DNA of 64,000 nt from Floccularia luteovirens (GCA_009739215.1 VSJF01000002.1:2108001-2172000); one strand, 5' to 3'. Shown: positions 24,925 to 39,043, counted from the first letter of the stretch. Translations and numbers: made by a program. The notes: generated from the letters alone by a model not told the origin.

Positions 24925-25010
24925 AGGTACTACCAGGGTTCGAACCTGGGTTTCGGGAAATTCAATGAAGTAGTCAAAATCCCGAGTGATAACCACTACA
25001 CTATAGCACC
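24925..25010 (-). tRNA. tRNA-Gln (anticodon UUG) with intron
   Basis: On the reverse strand the acceptor stem GGTGCTA pairs with TAGTACC; the D arm reads TAGTGTAGTGG and the T arm CCAGG-TTCGAAC-CCTGG. The anticodon stem CGGGA/TCCCG encloses TT-TTG-A, giving anticodon UUG. A 14-nt intron sits one base 3' of the anticodon at 24960-24973, leaving a 72-nt mature tRNA with U at position 73. The 5' half closely matches the yeast UUG tRNA-Gln. It ends 45 bp from the glucoamylase stop codon, on the same strand. Confidence 0.92.
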
Positions 25011-25054
25011 ACATGACATTTAGGCGACCCCATGGTACTATAACCATAGTACTC

Positions 25055-27239
<2,185 letters not shown>

Positions 27240-28101
27240 CCTTGTTTTTTGGTATTGGATCTAGCTAGACTAGCCCGCGCGCCTTTGTATGAGACTGTTG
27301 ATTATATGTAACGTCTTCCGTGGTGTGACTATAGACGAATTCTTGGATCGAGTACCGAGGAATAACTTTAAGAAGTTGATTTCTTAGCTTGTATTCTTGG
27401 AGCGAAGCAGCTGGAACGTTCCAACAGCCGAGATTGGTTTCTAGGCAAGATCACGCTGCTTGAAGGCCTGACCAAGGTAACGAACTACTATCCAGATATT
27501 GAGGTTTTATTTCCATTATTGTTGGATGCACAACCTGTAGAGCCTCTTTTTGAGCCTCAGATACCTCTTTCCACACGAACTTGAAGACCATTGTTCATCG
27601 ATGGCTAACCTAGGGTTAAGCAAGTGACTTAACCCGGAAAACGTAATTTTCAGTAAAATAGAAGAGCCGTTCTATTTGCGAGAGCGATAATTACTTGAGA
27701 ACTTAAAGAGGAAACAATACAAACGTACAGTGATATCTCTATATTTAGATCTAAGGATAGATTAGGTCGTTAAGAAAGTCCACACGGCGCCTGTCAAAAG
27801 AAATCAGACATAAGTTATAAACGAAAATGGAAGAAACACTGACATTTTAACATCCAAACGAACACTCTGTTGTGTGGGAAGGCGTTTAAAAAGAAGGACT
27901 GATCTAGAAAAAGAAGAGAAACGTATGGTAGTGGGGATCTAATAATTATTGCTTAACCACAGGAAATGGGATATGCAAGCAACACTGTGGTTAAAAGTTA
28001 GAGTATATTGGAAACCTTGTTAACGCTGCACCACCAGTAGGTTATAAAAGCCATAGGAAGGAGTCAATAGACAGTTGGAATATCTCCAGCTATCCAACTA
28101 T
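27240..28101. other. Intergenic region upstream of glucoamylase
   Basis: About 860 bp. The left part must hold the glucoamylase promoter. At 28042-28049 a TTATAAAA sits 53-60 bp before the ATG of the small candidate gene. No other coding signal seen. Confidence 0.4.
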
Positions 28102-28395
28102 ATGTCATATAACAGTTCTGAATCACCATCCGCTGAGCCAACTGCTGGTGAAGGCATTGCGACACTCACGTGACCGCAATTGCAGCACTGTCAGTGTCAA
28201 TTGTTGAACTAAGAGCCTCTTAGCCCACAAATCGACAGTCCGGGTGACTTTTGCATAGACCCCTGCCAACGCGCCTACGTCCATGTCTCGGGAGGTGTGT
28301 CCAATGTTCAAGGTGGGGATGGAACATTCACGACGCTTGACGTCGGACAATATGACTCTGCTTTCGAGGACGAAAATTCGGAATCCAGACCATAA
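28102..28395 (+). CDS. Possible small two-exon gene of unknown function
   Basis: Not recognised. A TATAAAA box at 28043-28049 is followed by ATG at 28102 and an exon ending at 28169 with AC|gtgacc; a 54-nt intron ends tcttag at 28223. The frame then continues 57 codons to TAA at 28393-28395. The product would be 79 residues: a Ser/Pro/Glu-rich head, then SPGDFCIDPCQRAYVHVSGG, and a very acidic tail (DSAFEDENSESRP). There is no signal peptide. The intron size matches the rest of the window and the phases fit, which is the main support; with no family match it could be chance. Confidence 0.3.
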
Positions 28396-29128
28396 AGCCC
28401 ATTGTTCTGCATGCTACAAGAACTGTAGCAAACCAATCCCTTTCAACCATCAATAGCATATGTATCAATATGCGGATTTCTCACAGACGTCATATGCAGG
28501 CAAGATTCCAATGTCGTCGAGTTCTTCACGGTTTCAATCGATCAGGTTGCATTTCTGGGTCAGAAAACCAGTAGTTCAAACGTCGTTTCAAATACATTGG
28601 ACTGCAGATATCATATTTCCTTTACTTCAGAGTACAATATTCTAATCTCTTATATTGGAAGTTAGCCGGTTACAGGACACCTCGAACTGGAAAAAACTTA
28701 ATCAACTATAGATGAAGTCGAGTTGCTTTTCCACCCCTGTCGCACCCCTCATGTCCCAGGCGCCAGTCATAGTCATCGATCCGGAAACTCTGACCCCAGC
28801 CCCAAGTCCGTCTCCCTCACAAAGACCGTCCCGAAAGCCCAGGTGCAATCTTTCAGCAATTAACTTTTTTCGATGGATTCTGAACAGAACATGAAATGAA
28901 TTACTACATAGATACAACATACAACGTTAACTTGAATATTTGAATTACTAGCCACTTGAATAAAGTTGTCACCATAATACAGTCAAATATGCATGATTAC
29001 TTTTCTTTTGCTTTTGGTGTCTTGCTGGGTATTCCCGTGTGGGGGCATCGCCTCCATGCGAAGCCCGGGTAACACGTACGCTAATGGATAAAATTCAGTA
29101 AGTCTCAAATAAGATGCCAGAGATCAAT
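28396..29128. other. Low-information interval with short open frames
   Basis: Contains an ATG-initiated frame at 28712-28894 (60 codons, Pro/Ser-rich, ending with INFFRWILNRT) and another open stretch near 28490-28665. Neither matches a family I know. The right end is the 3' flank of the zinc-finger gene. Confidence 0.3.
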
Positions 29129-30815
29129 TTATTTGCGCTTTCGTGAGTTGACCCATTGATCAAGCGACTCCTTTTGTCCTCGAATCCCATGTATAGCCAG
29201 CAAGTGGCGTCGCAGATCGTATGACCGAGTGAATACATAATCACACGTGGATCCACTTTGTGGGTTGGTTTCATTTGGTTGTGAAAATTCCGATATAATT
29301 CCTTCCAAGTTAGGGTGAGGACATTGCAAGGCTCTCTTGTTCATGATACTGGCTTTGGCTCTCTCTGAATACGCAATCCCGGTGATAGCATCGATGTCAA
29401 ATTGGTCAGTCCTTTGTATGACTCCCATAGTGGTATCAACGTCGGATGAACTGCCATCTGAGCAATCAGAATGAGTGCCATGCGTCCTCACCAGGTGGCG
29501 TTGTAGGAGGTGCTTGTATCCGAAAGACTTGCTACAGTCGTTGTGGGGACAAACGAAGTCTCGTCGTCCAAGATGAGTTACATTGACATGAGTGGATAGA
29601 GCTCTTTTCTGCAAATCAAATGAATCATTAGTGTGACAGGTAAGTAAGGAATCGAGCCGCATTTACAGATTTAAAATCTTTTTCGCAGTTTTCCCAATCG
29701 CATTTCCAATCCCTGTTAAAATCATCACCTCTCCGCTTTTTCTTTTTGGGTCGTTCACTTTCTTCGACATTCGAATCAGAAGCAACCTGACTGGGATCGT
29801 TTTCCATGTCAATTTGGTCATGCAAGTGCTGATGTGCACGAAGACCTTTGTGGGATGTAAACACGCGACCGTTGCAGGACGGGTGCGAACAGGTGGGAGG
29901 GTGTACACTTCGTATGTGGTGCTGAAGGGCTGTCCAAGTTGGGAAGTATTTCAAAGAAACATCAGATGCTTCAAGGCATGTAGGATGTACGCAGGTGTAG
30001 CGGTGCACTATATTGCTATAAGCCAAATTTTCTAAAGCTATATCGACTGTACAAACCATCGTGGGTCTTGGAATGATTTCGAAGATGTTGGTTAGTGGCG
30101 AATGATTTTGTACATCCTCCATGAGAGCATTGGTATGGTTTTGTACCCGGTGGTGCATGAATAGTACATGCATGGGCTCTTAGTTGGTAGTGTTTCGCGA
30201 AGGCTTCATTGCACCCAGGTTCTGAGCACTACCATATCGTGACAACAGTACAAGGGACACCAACAATCCACTTACTGCAAATGGCTTGGCACCTTCATGC
30301 CAGTTCATGTGTACACGCAGATGTTGGGGAGTCCAGAAACGTTTGCCACATTCTTTGTGGTGGCAAACAAATGGTCTCTCGGAGTCCGGAAGGTGGGTAC
30401 GGGAGTGTGCATGGAGATGTGTTTCCCTTAGATAAGCTTTACTACAGGTTCCGCATACAAAAGGACGCTGTACACAGGCGTTAACACCTTGGCAATGAGA
30501 AGAAACGAATCTTACGATGCCGCTATGAGACCTCTCGTGTTCTTCCAGCCGTACTGGTTTAGAATAAGCCTTGTCACAGCCTGGATATGTACATTGGTAT
30601 TTCTTTCTGGTGTTGAGAGCCAGGTGACCATTAATCAGCACCGGGGGACATGATTTATTTGTTTTATGTGGGGTGATTTCTGGCTGATTAGGTGCACAGT
30701 AGTTATTGGGTTCCGGGCTTAACGATGGCAAGTGAAGTACGAAAGATTTTCTGGTATTAGGCACTTTGCGTTTCCCGAGGACAGTTGGGGATTGTAAGGT
30801 AACCTCTACCTGCAT
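29129..30815 (-). CDS. C2H2 zinc-finger protein, probable transcription factor IIIA
   Basis: Nine or so C2H2 fingers in tandem point to TFIIIA, the 5S rRNA gene factor of RNA polymerase III. Fingers visible in order: YQCTYPGCDKAYSKPVRLEE with HERSH; FVCGTCSKAYLRETHLHAHS; FVCHHKECGKRFWTPQHLRV; an intron-split one reading CSEPGCNEAFAKHYQLRAH; YQCSHGGCTKSFATNQHLRN; YTCVHPTCLEASD...HHIRSVH; CSHPSCNGRVFTSHKGLRAH; WKCDWENCEKDFKS...HVNVTH; FVCPHNDCSKSFGYKHLLQR; and a last one ending YVFTRSYDLRRHLLAIH. A basic cluster (RPKKKKRRGDD) lies between fingers seven and eight. First in-frame ATG is at 30815. Fungal TFIIIA proteins vary strongly, so the name rests on finger number and spacing. Confidence 0.8.
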
Positions 30816-31119
30816 TCTTAGCAATGCAGATATTTTTTTTGCCTCACCAAAATTTTTGCAGAGCTACGTAAGTATTTGGCATCACTATTAAGAATAAACA
30901 AATTAAGCGATGTTCGATCAAACGTCACTCCAGTTGGCATCTACCAGTGATTGCTGTCTTTTGTCACATTGTTACACTATGCGTACTTGGTATATCGAGC
31001 TATGTGGTTGACCCCTTATAGGACTTTCTATTTCATCCTAGTCAGCCACTATCAGAGTTAGTGTCTTTTCTGCGGTAGGTTTTGATCACCCCTTCATCAA
31101 CTTTCAAAGCAACACCAAG
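30816..31119. other. Divergent promoter between zinc-finger gene and membrane-protein gene
   Basis: 304 bp, no conserved open frame. Confidence 0.4.
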
Positions 31120-32072
31120 ATGCGTTTTCGAACATTCAGATGTATCTTGTTAGGTGAGCCGCACGACAATCAAACAATTAGCAACTCATCCACGTAACAA
31201 AGGCGTACACGGCCTAATATCATGCACGTCTCTTTTTTTGGCCCTTTTTATATCTCATCACTTCACCCATCGGGGAATCTTTTGGATGGCTGTCATTATT
31301 CAGGCACTAAGCTTCTTGAGATCGCTTATATCGTATGTAAATTGGGTTCTCACTTTATAATCTCAATCATCTTGGTACACAGGGCCGTTCGTAAAAAGGT
31401 ATTTGAAACCCCTCAGCAAGTCGGGTCCGAAGTCGCCGGTCTCTTCCTTCTGTTCCCATTCCAACTGGGTAGGTACCAAACTAGTCATTTACTGCTGAAG
31501 ACACTGACGACGTCAAACGAAGTTCTTGCACTGGTAACGATGGTACTCACTGAAAGTCATGTTAAAATTTTTGGACTCTTCTTAGCCTTTCAGATTCTGA
31601 CATTCACGGGATCCGTAATACGTTAGTACACTTTGCAAGTCTATGGTTTCTTCCATTTCTGATAAGTAGTCCAGATGTTGTTTATACTCTAGGCTTATTC
31701 ATCATATCTACTTTGACCGTATCGGCCTTCGACAAAGATGTCTGGCTTCGGGACATTGACTCTTCTCCTTCTCCGTTTCCGATGGAAATCTTATATGCTT
31801 TTTTATTCCCTTGTTTATGCCGACGATCATCAACAACGACGCACTCGCCATTGCTTGGGTCTGAGCTACCTCGTTCCACACCTTCCAGCATTCTATGCTT
31901 GCCGGGATGTAGTTGTATGAGTAAACCTTGTAGTCCCGGAACTACGGAAACAAATTCAAATAATCCTAGCTATCAGGAAGCCGTCGGACGAAACTCGTTG
32001 TCAAGGGGTTTAGTGAGACTACCTACTGAAGCCGAAAGGAGGGCCTCCATCTCTGTGACCTTGCATTTTTAA
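31120..32072 (+). CDS. Multi-pass membrane protein of unknown function
   Basis: Not recognised. Joined exons begin MRFRTFRCILL (31120), then GVHGLISCTSLFLALFISHH, RGIFWMAVIIQALSFLRSLI, VAGLFLLFPFQL, VLALVTMVLTE, and VKIFGLFLAFQILTFTGSV; a final exon with LFIISTLTVSAFDKDVW is followed by a cytosol-like tail rich in Ser, Pro and Cys (PCLCRRSS, CLPGCSCMSKPC). The gene has four to five introns of about 50 nt; the last needs the gttagt donor at 31623 to keep the frame. Some four to five membrane helices are expected. The Cys cluster in the tail might be palmitoylated, which is inference. Confidence 0.55.
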
Positions 32073-32298
32073 ATTTGGATACATAAAGTGGCTGTTGTTA
32101 TATTTAATATTTTCTGGAAAGAAATGTGTTTAACTGAGATCACGAGGAGTGGCACGCTATGTCACACTGTGACCCTTCGTGTATTGATAAGTCACGTATA
32201 CTGAGCGCCGAAGTATCAACAAGCTCAACAAACATTCGTTTGCCAGGAATCGCGACAGTGTTCCGTTGCTGGTCTCAGCGGGCTCATCACCAACGTCC

Positions 32299-35200
32299 AT
32301 GATGTCCGAATCAACGCGACTCCGCCTTCGCATTCTTTACACAATCAATAGCACCCCCCAATACATTCTGGCGAAATCAGTCTCCGCCGTGCCAGCTCAA
32401 TTGGTACTCCCAGAGACGGCACCCAATGGACGAACAACCCCAACCCCACCCTCACCATTGTATGCAACGGTAGCCCTCAAAATATGTCTCAACACCATTT
32501 TCCAATCTAGTCCAGAGCTAGCTCAAGACACTTCTCGGGATTATTCTGTTTACGTTCTTGACCCTCTGGAGTCGAATTCCGCACCTGCACCAGTGCATAT
32601 CTCTAGTTCTACATCAGCAACACACAGTGCAAATCATCAAGCTGTTTCAGATCATCCTCGAGTTGCCGTCGGTCTAGGACTAATGTCATGGGCATTACGA
32701 GCGGAAGAAAAAGATAGCGTTAGCGTGGTTGGAACTTTGATTAAGCATGGAAGCGGCCAAGAAGCTTTGGAAGTGATATTTGCTCTTCGCGAGGTAAGTC
32801 TTTCGTCCTTCAAATACACATTACAAGCTTTATGATCATAATAGACTGCCGCGATGAATAAATCATCAATTCCAGCAGCTTTGAGGTCATGGGGTCTTCC
32901 TTCTTCTTCGGTCCCGACAGCTGTACCTTCAATACACTGTGAATCTACGGGCAAACTAAGTGTAAAAACGCTCGCCACAAACCCACTTGTGTGTATTTCT
33001 CACTCCTTCCCCCATGCAACATCGCGATAATAATTCTACTGTAATAGGCTACGAATCCATCCTCCACTGGACATCAGGCAGCTTCATTATTACCACCTCT
33101 TGATGACGGCAGCTCGACTTCTTCAATGTCCACCATTTCCACTTTAGCTCAAATACAAATGCGGACAAAAGCAAAGCCAAAGCCCAAAAAACCTCCGAGA
33201 CAGTTTAACACCCCAATCACAGAATCAGATAAATTAATGTACGCATCAGAAACGTACATTGGTCCTCTACGGAAAAAGGGCAGGCCAAAGAATGCTTCTT
33301 CTGTCGAAAAATCACAGTCGCTAGACAACCTGAGAGCTGTGCCTACCGGATCGAGATTCAAGCCACCAGAAAACGAGATAATCGTGATTGATGGATCAGA
33401 TACGAGCGACGGAAATATATGTGTCAATAGTAAAGACCATTCCAATAATTTAACTAGCGGAGAAACCACATGTAGCTCACATGGTGATAGTTTGTCACTG
33501 ACGTCGAGTATATCCGCTTCATCCCCTGGCGCCCCCTTAGCTCGGCGTACATTTAGTCAAGAAGGGGTCTGTCCCACTATCAAGTTGGAAGATGTCGAAG
33601 AACCCAGCTTGCTTGATACCCTTGCTATATTATTAGCGGCGACATCTGAGGAAACTCAGAATGCTGCTTTACTAGCAGCACTTCATTCTATAGATGCCAC
33701 TAAAGGGAAATCCTCATCACCACATGCAGAACTTAATCCTACTTTGGTTTCAGCCCTAAAACAGCTTTTATCCATGTGTGCAACTCAACCTATAGGCAAC
33801 CAAACAGGCCAAACAGGCGAGAAACCCAAGTCTGTCACCCAACAGGTTACACCACAACATAGACCCACCCCTCATACCCAAGATGATGATATCATTGTCT
33901 TAGACAAAGAAAATGTCAATCCTGCCGTGTTTAGAAAGCGAACTGATAAAGAGTCGACGAAGGACATGGAGGACCCTCTGGTTGACACAACTGCACGGTT
34001 TGGGGAGCCAAAGCATACTACTCGGTCTATTCATAGCCTTGGTCTCAGCGCAAAATCGAATGAAAATTCTCCGACAAAACCTAACCCTTCACCGAATGCT
34101 AACAGCCATGGGCAAGGAGTACGAAGAAAACGGACTCTGAGTGATATCATGGACGAGCGAGAGTCCGGTAGGAATCGAGAGAGAGCTAGAGAAAGAGATA
34201 GAGGAAGACAACGGGAACGGGAACGAAGGGAAAACTATAGACAATCACGCCAGCACTGTCATCGGAGTCCCTCTGAGAATAGATTGAATGGACTTAGGCA
34301 TTATTCTAGGCTGATTGCTTCTAACCAGCGCCGACCCGAACCTTCTTCGACAAATTCATATTATCGAACTGGTTACGAACCATTAACTTCTCCTCCACGA
34401 CCACAAAGAGATCAAGACGTACACTCGCAAGCCGAAGAAGGGACAAGGGATATTCATAAAGTCCCTAGACTCTCGGCCTCCTCTCCTGTACGGCTACCAT
34501 CTTTACAAACCGAAGCTCGCAGAAAGTACACAGTACCCGAGTGGGCGAAGACCAACACTGCTACCCAACCAAGACTATCTGAGGAAACTCGAAAGGCACT
34601 GGAAATAGCAAAGGAAACCAAAAAGAGGGAAAAGCTCACCACGAGAAGGAAGTCTTTAGCTCCTCTACATGGCCGACAAAAAAGTAACAATGCGAATACA
34701 AACGTAGTTGACTCCTGCAAATTCAAAGCTAGTGCTTCTAGAAACCCCGACAAGTCTGGTTTACCAATGGAAAACCTTTCGACCCGCGGTCCCATTGCGG
34801 CAAGTAGCGACTGTACGTTGTTTGCAACACTTCTATCAAGTCCAGGGAGTAGCCGAGCGCCAAGATCGCCCTCTCCTTCACTTAACCATATCCCACCACC
34901 CAAAACCCCCGTGCGGCCAAAACGCTCCATTCATTCCACGTCTGGAACGATGTCCAAGTCTCTTTTCACACCCCTTACTAATTCTCAGAATCAGGATAGT
35001 CCTCTTTTCTCCCCGTTCGCAGATGATGAATCCACTTCACCTTTCTATGTAAGAGACCAGACCAAGATGTCGCCCATCAGGTCTATTACCACAGGCCGTG
35101 GTCTTGTTGGGACTGCTGGGTGGAATTCAAGCAAAGAACGTCTAATACGCGAGCAAGGTGGTCATCAGGAGGAACCGAATGTCAATAATGAGACAGACAA

Positions 35201-35840
35201 TCCTGACGGACCTCCAAGTTCGTTGCCTGTTGCCAGCAGTGATATCGAAATCGATGATGCGAACGCTTCAGGGGATGCAATTTCCGATGATGATTATAAT
35301 GATGAAGGACCCTCAACAAATTCAAGGCAACTTTGGGAGGGTTTACCCCCCTCGTCACCCCTGCCTCCTAGTAGTCCAATCCTGATACCACAAGAAACAG
35401 AGGATTTCGAGCTGCCGATCGCGACCTCGGATGCAGAACCAGAAGATTATTTAAGAACCTCTGAAGGAGATTCACCAATGTATGATCTCGCGGACAGCAA
35501 CAACTCCTTGCCACAGTTGTTAGACGCCGACGTGGACACCTACGAACAATTTGCAAACACCGATGATCAACTAGACACTCCTCGAGCAGGAGAGATCGCT
35601 TTCGATGTAGGACTTGATTCTGCATTCCAGAACTGCCTTCAAGACATCGACTTCACCGAATTTTGGGAAACATTTAAGCCCATAATTGAAGAAAATATCT
35701 CGATGCCTAGCAGTGAAATGACGTCCGAATACGGCCAGGATTTTAATTTCACCCCTGACGAATTGGTGTCCACAGAAAATCTGAACCATGACAAGCTAGC
35801 AGAAGATATTCAGGCCCTTTTCAGTGGTTGCCTCATGTAG
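32299..35840 (+). CDS. SPT21: Spt21/Ams2-type regulator of histone gene transcription
   Basis: The N-terminal domain matches the Ams2/Spt21 family that drives S-phase histone gene expression: LRILYTINSTPQYILAKS, YATVALKICLNTIFQSSPEL, SVYVLDPLES, VAVGLGLMSWALRAEE, and VGTLIKHGSGQEALEVIFAL. After two short introns (donor at 32794 and another near 32991) one long exon carries LAQIQMRTKAKPKPKKPPRQ, MYASETYIGPLRKKGRPK, an Arg/Glu-rich stretch around 34155-34260, long Ser/Pro-rich disordered parts, and an acidic C-terminus. I did not find the GATA-type zinc finger that fission-yeast Ams2 has. ATG 32299 (MMSEST) is the first in frame. Confidence 0.8.
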
Positions 35841-36401
35841 ATACTGTTAACCCTACATGTATGGTCGCCAACTATTTCTGTTGACTTGTGGATTACAATC
35901 CAGTGTGTAGGATCTGATGTTTCATGTTTATTTACTACGAAGATACCTGACATAATTATAACCCACATGTATATATGTATTTTCGATTTCTGTCCTGAAT
36001 TATGTTGTTGTGAAACAATGCAGGACAAGAATGAGAGAAGTGCTTTATAATTACCGTGCAAAATCTCAAGTGTCCAAAGTACAGTATACGTAGTAAACAC
36101 GCAAAAACATACCGCAGCTAAAGTAACACGACCATCTTTTTCAGACGGTTTTTGTTTCATCCTAGAAACTTTTCGTCAACTTATAGATTAATAATTTTCG
36201 AAACGCAGTTGCACTTGACGTTACACCTCTAATTGAAACGCATCTCAGGTGTGTTTGCTGGGTAAAGCGGAATCTCAAGTATCAAATCCTGTTGCCACAA
36301 CACAAGGTATATAAGCCTGGGATGTATCATTCCATTTCCTGTAGACGCTGGCTCGTCGACCTCGGCACGAAATTCTGTTTTTCTAAGGAACTAATATTGT
36401 T
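35841..36401. other. Intergenic region upstream of carbonic anhydrase
   Basis: About 560 bp: 3' flank of the Spt21-like gene and carbonic anhydrase promoter with a TATATAAG box at 36308-36315, 87-94 bp before the ATG. No gene seen. Confidence 0.45.
36308..36315 (+). promoter_or_regulatory. TATA box of the carbonic anhydrase gene
   Basis: TATATAAG at the spacing (about 90 bp to the ATG) seen for other TATA genes of this window. Confidence 0.5.
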
Positions 36402-37810
36402 ATGTTTTCGCTCAACGTTAAACTCTTGGTCCTTCTCCTGATGACATATAAACTGGTACTTGGGCACCCATTGGGCAATGATGGAATAACGCAATCTCGC
36501 TCGTCAATGACTTCTTCGAGTTCCGCAACATCTTCTACTTCTGCAGCATCCGCCAAACCTACTAGTGCTGGGATCCCAACTCCGACGCCTTTCTCGGGTC
36601 TCAATAACTCTAGTGCAGCTCTTTCGCTTGATAGCCTATTTGAAGGGAATACAAAATTCCGTTCAGGGAACAGAACCGCAATCTCCAATTTAACCTCTCA
36701 GAGTAAGCTCACTGTTCACATATGAGCAATGCTCCAACTTTGTTGACGCCAAACTAGGCCCCTCGTATATGTTTATTGGTTGTTCCGATAATAGGTAAGA
36801 TTTATTTCATCAAGAACCTACGGATATTTCTAAGGCAAAATCATCTTGTTTAGATTAAGTTCAGGCTCAATATTCCAGGGCCCCCATAGGGTCTTTGGTA
36901 TCTTCAAACAACATAGCTAACCAGTTTAGCAGCAAGGACGCTAATACGTCAGTTGATTATATTTTGGCCCCAGACTGATATTAATTCCAAGTACAAATTA
37001 CAGTGACGCTTCATTGGCTTACGCCGTCGAGACACTGGGAGTTAAACATGTTATTGTTCTCGGTCATTATGGTTGTAAAGGCGTTGAGATAGCTATCACC
37101 AAACCCCTGAAACAGCACCACCCTGTTCAATCCTGGGTACAGCACACTACGAAAATATTTTTGAAGTCACGCAGGTTAATACAGCTTATTCTAATCCCCC
37201 AAGTCTAGTCTTAACCTAATTTGCACTCAGACCGGAGATCAAAAGGCTTCGTAATTCTAGAAAGTCTCAAAGGGACAAAAAACCAAGTGATCCTCATATT
37301 TTGACTGCTGCTGACACTCGTAAGTAGGACTCGTATGTGGTTTTGATGGGACTCTATTTTTGACAAGCATTATAGCTGGTTATAGGGCTTTGGTTGAAGA
37401 GAACGTCAAGTCAAGCGTGCATCGCTTGAAAACAGAAGGGTTTCTATCAGCTGTGGGTTAAAAGACTAATCGTGATACAAATTTCTGACACGTTCGTATG
37501 TTAGGCCTACAAGAAGCAGTCTAGGGGAGGGAAAGGAAAGGATCAGAAGAGCTTTGAGGTATATGTGCATGGATTTGTCTATGATGAAAGCACAGGAGAA
37601 GTCAAGGACCTTCGAGTGTCATTTGGCCCTCCTGGGAAAGCAGTTCCGAAGGTGCCTTTTGCAGCTGTGCCACCCCCCGAAGATATCCATAAAGCAAATC
37701 ATCTGCCGGGTATCTTCAAAGGCAAGAATACGACTACCATGACTTCTTCAACCTCCGTCACTAGTTCTTCATCTCAAACTTCTGTTGTTCCAGCACCGAC
37801 CAAGAGATAA
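36402..37810 (+). CDS. Secreted beta-type carbonic anhydrase, with a frame break
   Basis: Would interconvert CO2 and bicarbonate. A signal peptide (MFSLNVKLLVLLLMTYKLVL) and a Ser/Thr/Ala-rich segment precede the catalytic domain. The zinc and catalytic residues are all present: Cys with the Asp-Arg dyad in MFIGCSDNR, and His and Cys in VLGHYGCKG; SSNNIANQF and ASLAYAVETLG are typical. After CSDNR, splicing at 36853 gives LSSGSIFQGP, which aligns with the expected loop, but the next conserved block is one base out of frame (break at about 36879-36888). Using the acceptor ending at 36878 restores the frame but drops that loop. The C-terminal half is intact, ending in a Ser/Thr-rich tail and PAPTKR. 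Confidence 0.75.
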
Positions 37811-37931
37811 CTAATTTTATGTTTTGAAAATGTAATGAGTGTATTACGTAAGACAGCGATTTATAATTACATGATCATTGTGAATCGGACATGTGGTTGG
37901 CGCTAGAACGACAGAAATGCATTTCTCAACC

Positions 37932-39043
37932 ATGATGAGCGAAAAAGCGAAAGGAAAACAGAAAGCCTTTGACCCTTTGCCAGAATCTTCGGACGCCCAC
38001 TACGCAACCACCTGAAGAAACAGGCCCTAAAGAAACGAGTAGGGATCTGGTCGTTCGCTTTACTGAAGGTCTGCCTGACCTCGTTGTCTCGGTGGGCCAA
38101 CATGACGCTGTAAGAGATGTAAAAAGAAGTGTACGTGTCTGCTAGGCTATACAAGAAATGTTAATATTTACTTGAGCACCGGTCAAGATTCGCGAAGCTC
38201 GACCAGATTTGAAGGACAGACGACTACGACTGATACATTCTGGGCGACTTCTTACTGACGGCACGTTCTTGTTTTCATGGCTTGTGTCACTGGAAGAGAG
38301 GCAACAACGAGCTGTTGGTGATGACGAAAACACCACTCAGCATACTACGAAAGGAGTCACAACTTGGATACACTGTTCTGTTGGACCTAAAGTCGAGCCA
38401 GGCGAGGAAGTAGATGAAACACCACAGGTATTATATTTCAGCTGAGGATGGATTGATTAACTTAAGGCAGCATTGATATAGGTGGCCCAACTCCAGCCTG
38501 TTCGCGGCTTCGATAGACTTGCTTCGGTTGGCTTTTCTGAAAGCGACATCGCAAATTTTCGACGTCAATTTCACAACCAATCATCATCAAACTACCTAGA
38601 TGTGGACTTTGAGACTGAAGAGGAATGTGAGCTAATTCTCCTATAAAAATATTATTTTGGTATTGATTTCATTATCACCAAGACGACGAACATGCCAGAG
38701 CTCTAGAGGAGCAATGGATAGATTCTATCGACAACGCTGGAACAGCATCATTGTCGCAATCATCGTCAGCTTCGAATTCTTCCGTACTGCAAGGCGTTCT
38801 TATAGGATTTTTCTTTCCCTTACTCCCATTCTTTTTCATGCGCAATTCAAAACCTGCTGTGTTCTGGAGTAACGGGGCTGAGCAGGAGCCAACAGAAAAT
38901 GTCATATTTTCGTGAGTGTTGCGCTAGTTACTTAGGATTGTCTCTAAACTTCCCTCAGGAAAAAGACTCAGATGGGATTGGTCGTCGGTTTTCTTATAAA
39001 CGTCCTTTTTGGTGTATGGCGTTTCCTGCTAGACGCATCGTGA
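37932..39043 (+). CDS. DSC3: Dsc3, subunit of the Golgi Dsc E3 ubiquitin ligase
   Basis: A tail-anchored subunit of the Dsc complex, which ubiquitinates membrane proteins and activates SREBP in fungi. A ubiquitin-like domain reads LVVRFTEGLPDL, DAVRDVKRS-IREARPDL, and RRLRLIHSGRLLTDGTFL; then WIHCSVGP, QPVRGFDRLASVGFSESDIA, ARALEEQWIDSID, and two C-terminal hydrophobic helices (VLQGVLIGFFFPLLPFFFM and MGLVVGFLINVLFGVWRFL). Splices at 38130, 38428, 38631 and 38911 join cleanly. The natural start MMSEKAKGKQKAF (37932) is in a different frame from the ubiquitin-like domain and hits TGA at 38013; there is no room for an intron. So either a one-base error or mutation lies between about 37940 and 38012, or the start is elsewhere. 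Confidence 0.78.

Noticed and set aside
28712..28894. ATG-initiated 60-codon Pro/Ser-rich forward frame
   Set aside because: Could be an exon or small protein, but no splice context, promoter or family supports it.
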